Shown here: one piece after another, positions 1-8,852 of the stretch | How positions within the stretch are numbered: the stretch's first letter is position 1 | Layout of the letters: every line of letters begins with the position of its first letter | Assembly: GCF_002245695.1 (NCBI RefSeq) | Contig: NZ_NOII01000003.1 | Span: forward strand, 186,001-250,000 | DNA: 64,000 bases | Direction: 5' to 3' | Source of the DNA: Fictibacillus aquaticus | Lineage (GTDB): Bacteria > Bacillota > Bacilli > Bacillales > Fictibacillaceae | The notes under the pieces: generated by a model | Told to the model about the DNA's origin: nothing | Seen by the model: only the letters and a program-made list of their open reading frames with translations | The model's database searches: none | Translations under genes and position numbers: made by a program

Positions 1-626
1 TGTGGCTGCAGCATAATAAAGTAAAAAATTTAAAGATAGCGTCAGACAGAGTGAATGGGATCATTCTGAAACCTGGCGAAACCTTTTCGTATTGGAAGCT
101 AATCGGCAATACAACAAAAAGGAAGGGCTATGTTGATGGTATGATCCTGCATTATGGCAAAGTGACAGTCGGAACTGGCGGGGGGCTGTGTCAGTTATCA
201 AACCTCATTTATTGGATCACGCTGCATACGCCGTTAACGGTGACGGAGAGGTACCGGCACAGCTATGACGTGTTTCCGGATTCAAAGCGAAATCAGCCGT
301 TTGGAAGCGGAGCGACCTGTGCATATAATTATTTGGATCTGCAGATCAAGAACGAAACGAACCATGATTTTCAGCTGGTGCTGGAATTGAACGATACGCA
401 TTTAATTGGCGAGTGGCGATGCGAGGTACCATCCACGATGAAATATAAAGTGTATGAGAAGGATCACTTGATCACAAAAGAGTATTGGGGCGGCTATGTG
501 CGGCATAATACGATCTATCGAAAGGTGTATAACGGCAGCGGAGAGCTGATCGATGACGAATTTGTTGCAGAGAATCACGCCATCATGATGTATGAGCCGC
601 TGCTTCCGGCTGCTGAGGAGGCGTGA
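1..626 (+). CDS. VanW family protein (5' end cut by window edge)
   Basis: The reading frame is open from the first base, so the GTG at 51 is internal and the N-terminus lies outside the window. The visible ~207 residues carry the VanW signature: a PGETFSYW stretch, TKRKGYVDG, a glycine-rich GGGLCQLSN motif and a later SGATCAYNYLDLQI segment with a second cysteine. VanW-like proteins occur beside vancomycin-resistance genes in some species, but most Bacillaceae copies are chromosomal, of unknown function and not linked to resistance; nothing here suggests a van cluster. The gene is followed by a strong hairpin terminator. The family is clear; the role is not known. Confidence 0.85.
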   Translation, partial: WLQHNKVKNLKIASDRVNGIILKPGETFSYWKLIGNTTKRKGYVDGMILHYGKVTVGTGGGLCQLSNLIYWITLHTPLTVTERYRHSYDVFPDSKRNQPFGSGATCAYNYLDLQIKNETNHDFQLVLELNDTHLIGEWRCEVPSTMKYKVYEKDHLITKEYWGGYVRHNTIYRKVYNGSGELIDDEFVAENHAIMMYEPLLPAAEEA

Positions 627-653
627 GAGGATCTTATCAAGGAAATCCTAAAC

Positions 654-692
654 AAATAGGCTGGTCCTGAGTATTCAGGGCCAGCCTATTTT
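654..692 (+). terminator. Rho-independent terminator after the VanW gene
   Basis: AATAGGCTGG and CCAGCCTATT form a long stem around a TCCTGAGTATTCAGGG loop that pairs further, followed by a short T run. It sits just after the VanW stop codon. Confidence 0.8.
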
Positions 693-693
693 A

Positions 694-764
694 ATGGGGT
701 CCGGTACCTTTTCGGCGAAACCGCTTTGCAGCGGCTTCAAAACGAAAAGGTACCGGACCCCCAT
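694..764. repeat. GGTACC palindrome P1 (TCCGGTACC form)
   Basis: An imperfect palindrome of about 70 bp. The left arm (694-714) reads ATGGGGTCCGGTACCTTTTC and the right arm (743-764) is its complement. A nested hairpin, CCGCT/AGCGG, fills the centre. It lies between two convergent genes and belongs to a family with members near 11.8, 16.1, 18.6, 22.1 and 42.8 kb. Confidence 0.85.
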
Positions 765-769
765 CTGTT

Positions 770-1726
770 TTACTTATCTTCCTTGATCAAGCCGATCTCA
801 ACGAGGCGCTGATACAAGAAGTCGCCTGCTGTGATCGCAGGATATTTTTCCGGGTTGTCCGGTGTAATGCACTGAGGGATCGTCTCAAGCAAGCAGTTCG
901 GGTACGGGTGTACGAAGAACGGCATGGAGAAGCGAGAAGTGTTCTCTCCTTCAGGGTTCACTACGCGGTGAGTAGTTGCCGGAATAACTTCGTTCGAGAT
1001 GCGGGAAAGCATGTCTCCAGCATCAACGATGATCTGGCCTTTTTCACCTTTAACAGGAATCCACTCGCCTTCGCGTGTAAGTAACTCAAGGCCTGATGCT
1101 GTAGATTCAACGAGAAGTGTGATCAAGTTGATGTCTTCGTGCTCTCCTGCACGAATCGCGTTTTTATCCATGGACTCATCAAGAGCCGGATAGTGAATCG
1201 TACGAAGGATGCTATTCCCATCCTGGATCATGTCAGAGAAGAAGTTCTGACGAAGATCCATTTCAAGAGCAAGCGCCTCAAGCATGTTGCGGGCTACGCG
1301 CTCAAGCTCGCGGTAGAAGTTCAATGCATGCTGGCGAAGCTCAGGAAGCTCTTCAGGCCAAACATTTGCTGCGTAGTCGCTTGAAAGCGGGTGTCCTACA
1401 GGAAGCTCCTGGCCGACATGGAAGAATTCTTTCAAATCGCCGACTGTACGGTTTTTCGCGTGCTCTTTACCAAATCCCGTGTAGCCGCGTGCTCCGCCAA
1501 GGATTCCTTCGTACTTCTTCTTTGTATCTGTATCTAATGAGAAAAACTTTTCCCAAAGCTCGTAGTTTTTATCGATAAGATCAGGGTTTACACCGTGTCC
1601 TTCAAGGATGATGAATCCTGTTTCTTTAATGCCTGCTGTAAAGCTTTCTGCGAACGCCTTGCGCTGGCTGCTTGTGCCATGAGTAAAGTCTTTTAAATTT
1701 AGCGTTTTTACCAGTGTTTGGATCAC
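770..1726 (-). CDS. 2-oxoglutarate/Fe(II)-type dioxygenase, isopenicillin N synthase-like
   Basis: A 318-residue cytosolic oxygenase of the isopenicillin-N-synthase-like superfamily, cupin-type double-stranded beta-helix fold. The iron-binding facial triad is visible as H196 and D198 (GEHEDIN) with H253 (TTHRVVNP); R265 and S267 (SRFSMPFF) are the usual co-substrate-binding RxS pair. The N-terminal DIOX_N-like half contains a typical GFIILEGHGV stretch. The start is a GTG preceded by GGAGGTGC. It is a single gene between convergent and divergent neighbours, so context does not reveal the substrate. Proteins of this type are common in Bacillaceae and remain biochemically unassigned. Confidence 0.85.
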   Translation of the reverse strand: MIQTLVKTLNLKDFTHGTSSQRKAFAESFTAGIKETGFIILEGHGVNPDLIDKNYELWEKFFSLDTDTKKKYEGILGGARGYTGFGKEHAKNRTVGDLKEFFHVGQELPVGHPLSSDYAANVWPEELPELRQHALNFYRELERVARNMLEALALEMDLRQNFFSDMIQDGNSILRTIHYPALDESMDKNAIRAGEHEDINLITLLVESTASGLELLTREGEWIPVKGEKGQIIVDAGDMLSRISNEVIPATTHRVVNPEGENTSRFSMPFFVHPYPNCLLETIPQCITPDNPEKYPAITAGDFLYQRLVEIGLIKEDK

Positions 1727-2101
1727 GAGTAAAGCACCTCCATAGATATGTTGTAATCGCTTTCATATAAACCTTTTTGATTTTATCACAAAAGCAATTA
1801 AAAACAATAGACTTTGTCGGAAATTAGTACATTCGTACAACTGAACTAGTAATCCCATTAAATGGGCCTTTTGTTGCAGTTTTGTAATTTTACGCTTTGC
1901 GGCTTGAAAGGTGTCAAGACATGCCCGATATAAAAGATGAGTCTAAATGTATATGGAATAGGAAAATATCGTCTTTTTAAACTCCTGGCTGTATAATGCT
2001 TAAGGGTTAATGAAGTGGTACTAACAACTATTGTAAATAACGGTAAATGTGTCTCGGAAAAGACATCTGTAAAAAAGAAAAGCTGCAAGTGGAGGTTTGC
2101 T
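1727..2101. other. Divergent intergenic region
   Basis: About 375 bp between the divergently transcribed oxygenase and c-di-GMP genes. It must hold both promoters. I see AT-rich sequence but no convincing operator, hairpin or small gene; short frames here have no ribosome binding site. Confidence 0.5.
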
Positions 2102-4885
2102 ATGTCTGAAGTTCAAACACGCTATTCCAGACTGGCTGAAATTACGAAACTAATCAATATGAAGCTGGAATTAAAAAATGTGCTGGAATATGTGGTTTAT
2201 GCCATCTCTGAGGAGATCGTGAAATGTGATTCGGTAGGTATTTATTTACCGCAGGGCGACGGAACGTACCGGGGCTATGTTGGAAAGCCTGCGGTTATCA
2301 ACGGCATGACGCTCGATAAACTAATCATCAATCCGGAAATCGATTTGCTTGCGCGGGAAGTGCTGTCTACGAAGCAACCTATCTATATTCCGGATACGTC
2401 ACGTGATAAACGGCCGGACCCGGCGCCGGTTAATGCGTTCAGCATCAAGTCGCTGCTGTGCGTTCCTATTTTTTATGAAGATGAGATTTACGGGCTTGCG
2501 TTTCTGTTCGATTACGGAATCCCGATGAATCTTTCTCAGGACGAAATCCAGACGGTTGAAGCGTATGTGAATATGGCGGCAGTTGCCATCCGAAATGCGA
2601 ATAACTTGAGCCGAAAAGAAAACCTGATCGCCGAAAAGCAGCTGCTGCTCGACATCAATAGAGACCTGCCGCACTGTGCAACCATGCAGGATGTATTGAA
2701 TACATGTTTTCATTATGTTGGAAAAGTATTAAATAACACGAACGTTGCAGCACATGTGCTCGATCCGATCGTAGAGAAGAAAATTAAGCCTGAGAGCTTA
2801 AGCAAGGACAGTGATTGGACAGAGGAAGACTGGATGAAGTCGCACGGTGAGATGAAGCTCGATCATAACAAGGATGAGCTCATCCAGGAAGTAGTCAGGA
2901 CTAAGAAAGCCATCTATATTCGAGACGTTTACGCCGATCCAAGACCAAACCATGAAGTTTGCCGTCATTTTGGAATTAGAGGCATGTACATGATGCCGCT
3001 GGTCGCTATGGGCGAAGTGCTTGGTGCTATTCCGGTCGTTCATCTGGATGAAGATGAGCCTGAGTTTTCGGAGTCAAATATGCTGCTGGCGCAGTCAATC
3101 GTTGATGCAACGGCACTCGCTCTTGCCAACCTTCTCTTTTTTGAGAAAAAAGAACTGATTATTCAAGAACGTACGTCTGAGCTGACGCAAAAGAATGCTG
3201 AGCTGGAGCATGTCGTGAAGCAGCTGAAACGATTGAGCCGTGAGAACGAACTGATCCTTGATTCAGCGGGAGAAGGCATTTTCGGATTGGATCTTGAAGG
3301 GAATTTCACGTTCTGCAACCCAGCCGCAGCTTCTATGCTCGGGTATCCCCAGAAGGAGGATCTGATCGGACTTCCTTTTAACAGTATTTATAAGCGCTAT
3401 GCAAATAAAGAGCAATTGCATTTTGCTATTCCGCAAAACAAACATACGACCGATGAGCATTTCTTTAAAAAAGACGGCACTAAATTTCCTGTGGAATTTG
3501 TCGCATCATCCATCGTTGAGAGCGACAGTACAGTAGGATACGTGGTGACGTTCAAAGACAGCACCGTAAGAAAACAGATGGAAGAAAAAATCAAGTACCA
3601 CGCGTATTACGATAGCTTGACGAACTTGCCAAACCGTGTGCTGTTCAAGGACCGTCTTAATCAGGCGCTCAACTATGAACGGAAACATAACGAGCAGCTC
3701 GCCGTCATGTTCCTTGATCTGGACCGTTTTAAGACGATCAATGATACGATGGGACACAGTTTTGGCGATGTTCTTTTGAAAAAGGTCGCGGACCGGCTCG
3801 TGACTTGCACGCCTGTTGAGTGTACGGTTTCAAGGCAAGGCGGCGATGAATTTACGATTATCGTGCCGAGTGTCAAGAATGAAGATGAAGTGCGAAAAAT
3901 TTCAGACCGAATTCTTGAAGCATTTACAAGCCCGTTTGATCTGGACGGCAATGAAGTGTTTGTAAAAACGAGCATTGGTGTTGCGCTTTATCCGAAGGAC
4001 GGCTGCGACAGCGAGGACCTCATCAAGAATGCGGACACGGCGATGTACAAGGCGAAGGAACTTTCCGGCGGCAACTGCCAGTTCTACGAGCAGGGTATGG
4101 ACGTGCGCACGCTCGACAGCGTGAGGCTCGAGAACGATTTATATAAAGCGCTTGAAAACAATGAGTTTGTCCTCTATTTCCAGCCGCAGATGGATGTAAG
4201 GACGAAACAGATTTTTGGCGTCGAGGCGCTCATCCGCTGGAATCATCCAGTGCGGGGCATGGTTCCGCCGCTTGATTTTATTGGGATAGCCGAAGAAACG
4301 GGCCTTATTGTACCGATAGGAGAATGGGTCATCAAGACCGCCTGCACGCAGCTGAAGCATTGGCGTGATTTAGGCTACAGCATCAAGATGTCAGTCAATA
4401 TTGCCGCTCAGCAATTTAAGCAGCGGGATCTGATTTCGGTCGTGAGCTGCGCACTTGAAGAGACAGGTGTGCCAGCTGATCTTCTTGAACTAGAATTGAC
4501 GGAAAACGCCATCATTCAGAACACTGACATGACGATAAACATGATGAAGCAGCTGAAAAGTCTCGGTGTGAAAATTGCCATTGATGACTTTGGGACAGGC
4601 TATTCATCGCTTGGCTACCTGAAGAATTTTCCGATCGACACGCTTAAGATCGATCAGACGTTTGTCAGGGATGTGACGGGTGACAGCAATAACGCGGCCA
4701 TCACGGATACCATTATCACTCTTGCCCAGAATTTGAAGCTTGATGTTATTGCAGAAGGCGTTGAGACAGAAGAGCAGATTGAGTTTCTTCTTTCAAAGGA
4801 TTGTCATTATATGCAGGGTTATCATTTCAGCCGTCCGCTCACCGCGGCAGATTTGCAGAAGCAGTATTTCATAATGCAATCATAA
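2102..4885 (+). CDS. GAF-GAF-PAS-GGDEF-EAL cyclic-di-GMP signalling protein
   Basis: A ~927-residue soluble protein without membrane helices. Order: two GAF-like sensor domains (about 20-180 and 195-365), a short coiled coil, a PAS domain (about 385-505), a GGDEF diguanylate cyclase domain (about 515-680; GGDEF at 580-584) and an EAL phosphodiesterase domain (about 695-927; EAL at 708-710). The EAL domain keeps the DDFGTGYSS loop, LKID and GVETEEQ motifs, so c-di-GMP hydrolysis is likely. The GGDEF signature is intact but the upstream RxxD inhibitory site is replaced by ECTV, so product inhibition should be lost. The ATG at 2102 was chosen because GGAGG lies just before it; the frame opens earlier at 2015 without a good site. 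The GAF ligands are unknown. Confidence 0.92.
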   Translation: MSEVQTRYSRLAEITKLINMKLELKNVLEYVVYAISEEIVKCDSVGIYLPQGDGTYRGYVGKPAVINGMTLDKLIINPEIDLLAREVLSTKQPIYIPDTSRDKRPDPAPVNAFSIKSLLCVPIFYEDEIYGLAFLFDYGIPMNLSQDEIQTVEAYVNMAAVAIRNANNLSRKENLIAEKQLLLDINRDLPHCATMQDVLNTCFHYVGKVLNNTNVAAHVLDPIVEKKIKPESLSKDSDWTEEDWMKSHGEMKLDHNKDELIQEVVRTKKAIYIRDVYADPRPNHEVCRHFGIRGMYMMPLVAMGEVLGAIPVVHLDEDEPEFSESNMLLAQSIVDATALALANLLFFEKKELIIQERTSELTQKNAELEHVVKQLKRLSRENELILDSAGEGIFGLDLEGNFTFCNPAAASMLGYPQKEDLIGLPFNSIYKRYANKEQLHFAIPQNKHTTDEHFFKKDGTKFPVEFVASSIVESDSTVGYVVTFKDSTVRKQMEEKIKYHAYYDSLTNLPNRVLFKDRLNQALNYERKHNEQLAVMFLDLDRFKTINDTMGHSFGDVLLKKVADRLVTCTPVECTVSRQGGDEFTIIVPSVKNEDEVRKISDRILEAFTSPFDLDGNEVFVKTSIGVALYPKDGCDSEDLIKNADTAMYKAKELSGGNCQFYEQGMDVRTLDSVRLENDLYKALENNEFVLYFQPQMDVRTKQIFGVEALIRWNHPVRGMVPPLDFIGIAEETGLIVPIGEWVIKTACTQLKHWRDLGYSIKMSVNIAAQQFKQRDLISVVSCALEETGVPADLLELELTENAIIQNTDMTINMMKQLKSLGVKIAIDDFGTGYSSLGYLKNFPIDTLKIDQTFVRDVTGDSNNAAITDTIITLAQNLKLDVIAEGVETEEQIEFLLSKDCHYMQGYHFSRPLTAADLQKQYFIMQS

Positions 4886-4931
4886 GATCTATTTGCATAA
4901 CTCTGTTGTTTTTAAAGAACTCAGAGAAGCA

Positions 4932-5062
4932 GTTGATCTGCGTTTCAGGGTCTCACCTGTCCCACTCGTCCCGCTGGATAAGGAAGGCTACGCAGCAAGA
5001 CATCGCACGAAGAAAATGTGACCTTCATTTTCGAGGAGTCGGCACCTTACACTCCGATCAAC
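4932..5062 (+). repeat. GTTGAT...ATCAAC dispersed element, rearranged copy R1
   Basis: Begins GTTGATCTGCG and ends CACTCCGATCAAC. Its right half matches the copies at 50.1 and 55.1 kb (TCTCACCTGTCCCACTCGTC, then AGTCGGCACCTTACACTCC). The left half seen in those copies is missing, and about 60 bp of unrelated sequence separates CCCGCTGGA from GAGTCGGC. This is therefore a damaged copy. The rest of the 4886-5239 gap shows no gene. Confidence 0.8.
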
Positions 5063-5239
5063 TTTATCAAAGAAGGATTCATGGATGATAAAGCAATTTG
5101 ATTAAATGACATGCATAGAAACTGAACGAGTAGAAGGAAATTGTCTAAAAGAAAAAAACTTAAAACAAAATAACACCGCTGCACAAAGGCAGCAACGATG
5201 ATTGTCAGATAAAAAAATGCTAATGGGGAGCGATTTTTT

Positions 5240-6874
5240 ATGAAAGCTGTTCGGGCTGTGTTGGATTATTTGAAAAGCGGCGGAGTTGAATATATCTTTG
5301 GAATTCCGGCGGGATCTGTGAATGCTTTTTTTGATGAGCTGTATGAAATGCCGGAGATCAAGCCGGTCGTAACGAAGCATGAGGGTGCGGCCTCTTATAT
5401 GGCGGCAGCTTATGCCAAGTATTCGAAATCACTCGGCGTCTGCATCGCGTGCAGCGGGCCAGGCGCTACGAACCTTGTGACGGGTGCGGCGAACGCGATG
5501 AGAGAGCATCTGCCGGTTTTGTTCCTGACAGGTGCAGTTCCTGTCAACACTGAAGGGCTAAACGCATCTCAGGAGCTGGATGTGGCACCGGTTTTTGCAC
5601 CTGTAACAAAATACAGCGTATCGGTAAAAAGCTCAGAATTGCTTTTAGAAGAAGTAGCTAAAGCGGTAGAAATCGCGCTGAGCGGCGTGCCGGGTCCTGT
5701 GCATGTGGCGATGCCGATCGATGTGCAGCTGGACATGCTGTCAAACGTTCCAGAACTTCCGGCATATCCTGTTAAAACTCCGGCGGTTCCGGATGAAAAT
5801 GTGCTAGCAAAAGTGGCTGAACACCTGTTCAGATCTAAGAGCGGCTATATTTTTGCCGGGCAGGGAATACGAGGCTGTGAGAATCTTGTAATAGAGTTGG
5901 CGGAGCTGTTAGGCTGGCATATTTTAACGACTCCTCAAGCCAAGGGAATGATTCCGTCACAGCATCCTCTCAGTGCAGGTGTGTTTGGTTTTGCCGGACA
6001 CGAAAAGGCATCCGAACTGATCAACAGCACGCGCGGAGAGACACTGCTTGTGCTGGGATCCAGCTTGGGCGAGACGGCAACGAACAACTGGAACGCTAAT
6101 TTGGCAAAAGACCGTTATGTCATTCAAGTGGACATCGACGAAACAGTGTTTGGCAGAAAGTATGAAGTGGATCTGCCGGTAGTTGGAGACGTTTCAGTGA
6201 CAGCAGCAGCTTTGATAGAAAAGCTGAAGGCGTATGGGTTTACGAAGGAAACTGCTGAAAAGTCTGGAAAAGCAGATCATGCTGCTTTGGAAGAGTACAA
6301 CACGCGAAACGTTTTGCTGAAGCTGCAGGATTATCTTCCGGTTTCCACACGATACACAGTGGATATCGGCGAGTTCATGTCATATGTGATCCACCATATG
6401 GAAGTAAAGGAAACAGGTACGTTTGATATTAACGTTCACTTTGGCGCGATGGGAAGCGGCATTAGCACGGCGATTGGGTCGAAGCTGGCTGAGCCGGAGC
6501 GTCCTGTTGCGGCGATTACGGGCGACGGATGCTTCTTTATGCACGGAATGGAGCTGCTGGCAGCAAAGGAATATAATCTGCCAATCTTGTTCGTCGTGAT
6601 GAACAACGCCCGCCTCGGAATGGTGTATCACGGTCATACTCTGCAGTATAAGCGCTCACACGACCGCTTTGAGCAGAAGCCGGTTAATATCGCAGCGATG
6701 GCGGAAGCGATGGGCATCCAAAGCGCTCGAGTAGAGAACATGGACGATATCAACTTGAATTTGTTCAGCACGTTGACGGGAGATGGTCCTGCACTGCTGG
6801 AGATCGCCCTCGTTGATAACAACGTGCCGCCGATGGGCGACCGCGTAAAGTTTTTATCTTCTTTTGGAAAATAA
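5240..6874 (+). CDS. Thiamine-diphosphate-dependent enzyme, acetolactate synthase large-subunit family
   Basis: A 544-residue protein with the three-domain layout of the ThDP decarboxylase/acetolactate synthase family: an N-terminal pyrimidine-binding domain with the catalytic glutamate (E48 in TKHEGAA), a central domain, and a C-terminal pyrophosphate-binding domain with the GDG...NN motif (GDG at 428-430, N455-N456). A GPGATN stretch is typical of acetolactate synthases. It lacks the regulatory small subunit and ilv neighbours, so it is more likely a catabolic synthase, benzoylformate-decarboxylase-like or other family member than the biosynthetic enzyme. The ATG is preceded by GGGGAG. It is a single gene bounded by a terminator. 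Confidence 0.85.
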   Translation: MKAVRAVLDYLKSGGVEYIFGIPAGSVNAFFDELYEMPEIKPVVTKHEGAASYMAAAYAKYSKSLGVCIACSGPGATNLVTGAANAMREHLPVLFLTGAVPVNTEGLNASQELDVAPVFAPVTKYSVSVKSSELLLEEVAKAVEIALSGVPGPVHVAMPIDVQLDMLSNVPELPAYPVKTPAVPDENVLAKVAEHLFRSKSGYIFAGQGIRGCENLVIELAELLGWHILTTPQAKGMIPSQHPLSAGVFGFAGHEKASELINSTRGETLLVLGSSLGETATNNWNANLAKDRYVIQVDIDETVFGRKYEVDLPVVGDVSVTAAALIEKLKAYGFTKETAEKSGKADHAALEEYNTRNVLLKLQDYLPVSTRYTVDIGEFMSYVIHHMEVKETGTFDINVHFGAMGSGISTAIGSKLAEPERPVAAITGDGCFFMHGMELLAAKEYNLPILFVVMNNARLGMVYHGHTLQYKRSHDRFEQKPVNIAAMAEAMGIQSARVENMDDINLNLFSTLTGDGPALLEIALVDNNVPPMGDRVKFLSSFGK

Positions 6875-6884
6875 ATAAGTTGAG

Positions 6885-6919
6885 GCCGGCTGATCCTGAT
6901 GTGATCGCCGGCTGTTTTT
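6885..6919 (+). terminator. Terminator after the ThDP enzyme gene
   Basis: GCCGGC-T-GATC pairs with GATCGCCGGC (one bulged T), followed by a run of T residues, immediately downstream of the stop codon. Confidence 0.8.
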
Positions 6920-7003
6920 ATGGCTATAAGAATTTAATTTATAGCTATAAGAATCTGATTTATGTCCATTAAACATCTAACATCTTTATTAGAGCTAAGC
7001 AAA

Positions 7004-8119
7004 CTAGTATAAAGAAACCTCTTCTGGCGTGCTTTTGATGTGCTTTTTCCTAGACTTGCCGTTCAAACCGGTCAGGATACGAGGCAAAGAGTATGGTTTT
7101 ATTGCAAAATGATAGAGTGCAGCGACTGATCCATACGCAATGCAGGCGAGCAGCAAGAATTTTAGTGCAACAGACAGATCCAAACCTCTTAGAAAGAAGC
7201 CTGCTATGACAATAATCGGCTGGTGCAGCACGTAATAGGGCATTGATGCTTCGTTAAAATAACGCAAAGAAGAGTTAGAGAACGAAAGATGCTTGTTAGC
7301 AAGATGAAAGATTAAGAGTACACTTGACCAGCAATACAGCACTTGTACAGCCGCAAGCAGCAGGACGTTCCATTGCTGCAAAAACCCGGTCACCCAAAGC
7401 ACAGAGCTGACAGAGGCAGCCGCAATCAACAAGGTGCTGTACTTTTCAAGCACCATTGTAAACGTACGATCTTTCAAAAAGTAAAATCCGTACAGCAAAA
7501 CAGCTAAGTAAAAAAGAATATCATAGCCTCCAAGCTGGATTGTCGGGGCCAGCACTTTTATTAAAGATAGAGGAACAGGCAGCAAAATCAGATGATAGCC
7601 TTTGAAAGCTGCAGAGCTGTTTTTTGTCCGGATCAGCAGAGGCACTAGAACTGCTGAAAAAACGAGGAGCACAAGCACATACCACAGATGATGGCCGGCA
7701 AATGAAAAGTTTCCGCTTCCTCCAATATCCAGATAGAGGCCATCGGTATAATGCGGCAAAAATTGAAGAAAGCTGCCCGTGAATTGTCCGCTGGCGAACC
7801 TTTCGATGTAAACCTGCGGAGGCGACAGTACCCATACGGCAAACAAAAGCGGGATGCCAAGGCGAAGCAAACGTTCCTTTAACAAGACCCTAATGCTCCT
7901 TTTTTGAAGCGCAAAATATAGGCTGATTCCTGAAATCGCAAAAAACAGCGGCATGATGAAAGAACCGATTAAAAGCGAAAGAACAAGTATTACGCTATGA
8001 TCAATATCGTTGTTTTTTACATGCCATGGCCATGGGTTGAAGAACATCGTGCAGTGATAAAAGATTACAAGTCCTGTTGCGAGCACCTTTATCCAGTCTA
8101 AATCATATCTTCTTTCCAA
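7004..8119 (-). CDS. Acyltransferase 3 family membrane protein
   Basis: An integral membrane protein of about 371 residues with roughly ten hydrophobic helices. The N-terminus (RRYDLDWIKVLATGLVIFYH, then LFFAISG) is the hallmark of the acyltransferase-3/OafA/MdoC superfamily, which transfers acyl groups to extracytoplasmic sugars; the histidine in VIFYH is the conserved family residue. The longest frame opens at a GTG at 8152, but an AGGAGG lies eight bases before the TTG at 8119, which I take as the start. It is transcribed alone. The acceptor is unknown. Confidence 0.85.
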   Translation of the reverse strand: MERRYDLDWIKVLATGLVIFYHCTMFFNPWPWHVKNNDIDHSVILVLSLLIGSFIMPLFFAISGISLYFALQKRSIRVLLKERLLRLGIPLLFAVWVLSPPQVYIERFASGQFTGSFLQFLPHYTDGLYLDIGGSGNFSFAGHHLWYVLVLLVFSAVLVPLLIRTKNSSAAFKGYHLILLPVPLSLIKVLAPTIQLGGYDILFYLAVLLYGFYFLKDRTFTMVLEKYSTLLIAAASVSSVLWVTGFLQQWNVLLLAAVQVLYCWSSVLLIFHLANKHLSFSNSSLRYFNEASMPYYVLHQPIIVIAGFFLRGLDLSVALKFLLLACIAYGSVAALYHFAIKPYSLPRILTGLNGKSRKKHIKSTPEEVSLY

Positions 8120-8303
8120 CGCTCGTGCCTCCTTCACTCTATACGCGACCACTATAACGGAATCAGCTGTTTATTGGAAGAATACGGTTAATATTCCACG
8201 GGATGAAGCATTGTGTCACATGTAAACTACTTATTAAAAATAGAGGAAATAAACTTGTCTCAATGAAATATAGTGTAATAAGCAAGTACAAAGGATGGTG
8301 CAT

Positions 8304-8765
8304 ATGGAAGATTGGCTGATGGTCATGGCTGCCGTGCTGCTTTCAGGTATTGTAGTTGCGGTAATCATCGCACAATACAAAAAGGAAAGAAGTGAGGATA
8401 TGTTCCGCCAGCTGTATATGTATCTTGTCCTGTTTGTGACGTTGATGATGACGATTAAGGGAACGGTCATGCTCTTTAACAATGGTGCAGATTTGGTGAG
8501 CCCTGAACCGTATTATGAGAGCTACAGCAGTTTTAAGTACAATGAAATAACTATGGCAAGAGAGCAAAAATTGGAGATACCATCAGAAGCTGAAATAAGA
8601 CAGCGTTTTGATGAAAATGAAAAACTTCATTATGAGCAAGTAAAAAGAGGGGCGATGAAGGATATTATCCGTTCGCTTGGATGGATTGTTATTCCTCTTC
8701 CTTTATTCATATACTTCCAGCTTTTAATCCGGCGTGAGTGGAAAAATACAGCAAAGGGCGGCTGA
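8304..8765 (+). CDS. Small membrane protein of unknown function
   Basis: About 153 residues. Two N-terminal hydrophobic helices (about 1-20 and 35-57) are followed by a polar, acidic central segment and a third helix near residues 124-142 ending in basic residues. I do not recognise a family. The ATG at 8304 fits the AAGGATGG site better than the ATG at 8295. It lies just upstream of the deoxyribose-type operon, same strand, with an 87 bp gap containing the cre-like site, so it is probably not part of that operon. Confidence 0.65.
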   Translation: MEDWLMVMAAVLLSGIVVAVIIAQYKKERSEDMFRQLYMYLVLFVTLMMTIKGTVMLFNNGADLVSPEPYYESYSSFKYNEITMAREQKLEIPSEAEIRQRFDENEKLHYEQVKRGAMKDIIRSLGWIVIPLPLFIYFQLLIRREWKNTAKGG

Positions 8766-8818
8766 GGCTGCTCTTTTTCTTTTGCAGTAAAGTGAAGGGC
8801 AAGGTAAAATGAACAGTG

Positions 8819-8832
8819 TGTAAGCGCTTACT
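8819..8832 (+). promoter_or_regulatory. Candidate cre (CcpA) site before the kinase gene
   Basis: TGTAAGCGCTTACT matches the cre consensus TGWAANCGNTNWCA at all but the last base and is near-palindromic. It lies about 20 bp before the kinase start, where CcpA would repress or block transcription. This suggests carbon catabolite control of the kinase-isomerase-aldolase operon. Confidence 0.65.
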
Positions 8833-8852
8833 TTTATGAGGGGGCATGTGAG

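Noticed and set aside
1-626. VanW gene as evidence of vancomycin resistance.
   Set aside because: No vanHAX or regulator is nearby, and chromosomal VanW-like genes are common in Bacillaceae without resistance.
1858-2088. A 76-residue minus-strand frame in the oxygenase/c-di-GMP intergenic region.
   Set aside because: No ribosome binding site, no domain, overlaps the promoter region of the downstream gene.
4932-5062. R1 as the remnant of an insertion sequence.
   Set aside because: No transposase fragment, and the outer parts match the non-coding element at 50.1 and 55.1 kb.
8766-8852. S-box riboswitch expected before the MtnK-like gene.
   Set aside because: The 87 bp gap is too short and lacks all S-box landmarks.
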